The translations under genes and the position numbers were made by a program. From Gammaproteobacteria bacterium (GTDB lineage: Bacteria > Pseudomonadota > Gammaproteobacteria > Nitrococcales > Nitrococcaceae), in assembly GCA_030433275.1 (NCBI GenBank), contig JAUILK010000001.1:1-64000 (forward strand): DNA of 64,000 bases, read 5' to 3'. Below, piece after piece: positions 63,848 through 64,000 of the stretch (positions are counted from its first letter, which is position 1; each line of letters begins with the position of its first letter). The notes beneath the pieces are model-generated. The model had not been told where the DNA came from, searched no databases, and saw nothing but the letters and a program-made list of their open reading frames with translations.

Positions 63848-64000
63848 CTACTTTGCAAATGCGGGTGAGCTTCGCGCCGCGTCGGCGCGCGCGCCGGCCG
63901 GGCGAATCTCCGCCCCGTGCGTCAACGTCTCAGGCAGCGGCAGCGAAAGGCCCTCCAATTCGATCCACAACACGCCGGTTTGCTCGGCAGGCGTCAAGGA
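63848..64000 (-). CDS. C-terminal end of an upstream gene, cut by the window edge
   Basis: The last 50 codons of a gene entering from the right, with TAG at 63848-63850, nine bases before the pchD start. The visible part (TGVLWIELEGLSLPLPETLT) has no clear family to me. It is most likely the next gene of the siderophore operon. Confidence 0.6.
   Translation of the reverse strand, partial: SLTPAEQTGVLWIELEGLSLPLPETLTHGAEIRPAGARADAARSSPAFAK

Noticed and set aside
1-64000. CRISPR arrays
   Set aside because: No set of regularly spaced direct repeats and no cas gene was seen in the window.

Overview
The window looks like a gammaproteobacterial chromosome of fairly high GC. The evidence is the gene families (BirA–CoaX next to a tRNA-Thr, FadI–FadJ, M18 aminopeptidase, heme bacterioferritin, Slp lipoprotein, GlxA-type regulators, ABC-F ATPase) and the operon styles. 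I cannot name a genus. A bicarbonate transporter, a carbonic anhydrase and an Aquifex-type aconitase would fit an organism that handles inorganic carbon, but autotrophy is only a guess. One stretch (about 34.2-35.4 kb) is clearly AT-rich and probably acquired.

Layout. 0-6.7 kb: cytochrome b561-like protein, degenerate DNA, tRNA-Thr(UGU), coaX, birA, M18 aminopeptidase, bacterioferritin, then a gene-poor stretch with a group II intron 3'-end remnant and a possible small RNA. 6.7-11.7 kb: glycerol kinase overlapping a four-gene MCE (Mla/Pqi-type) lipid ABC transporter operon. 12-24 kb: YbdL-type aminotransferase, glyoxalase I, AidB-like acyl-CoA dehydrogenase, BrkB/YihY membrane protein, a glycine-zipper lipoprotein, dodecin, a glutathione transferase, fadI-fadJ and a DUF533 protein. 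24-33.5 kb: a secreted CxxCH/beta-propeller protein, a methyltransferase, a MEKHLA protein, Slp, aconitase, ABC-F ATPase, a DUF2007 protein and a gamma-glutamylcyclotransferase-like protein. 33.5-35.7 kb: transposase remnants around an AT-rich carbonic anhydrase gene.

35.7-41.8 kb is the most interesting part. A TlpA thioredoxin and an Asp-box beta-propeller protein are divergent from a TonB-dependent receptor, followed by a Met/His-rich periplasmic protein and a truncated STN-domain receptor gene. Copies of the palindrome TGCGACA-N3-TGTCGCA lie in front of the divergent genes and, with one mismatch, in front of the truncated gene. The two receptor leaders are duplicates and each contains an intrinsic terminator before the start codon. 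I read this as a metal (perhaps copper) or metallophore acquisition locus under a local, non-Fur regulator, with possible attenuation. The regulator is not in the window.

41.9-54 kb: SLC4-like bicarbonate transporter, a thioredoxin-GNAT fusion, msrB-msrA, two DJ-1/AraC (GlxA-type) regulators divergent from an OsmC protein and from a methyltransferase respectively, a degenerate IS4-family element, an MpaB-like oxygenase with a START-like partner, and a short orphan Phd antitoxin. 54-64 kb: membrane-anchored patatin-like phospholipase, phosphopantetheinyl transferase, M23 endopeptidase, a small membrane protein, and a tightly coupled salicylate-siderophore block (salicyl-AMP ligase, type II thioesterase, PchB, PchA) whose upstream part, presumably including the peptide synthetases, lies beyond the right edge.
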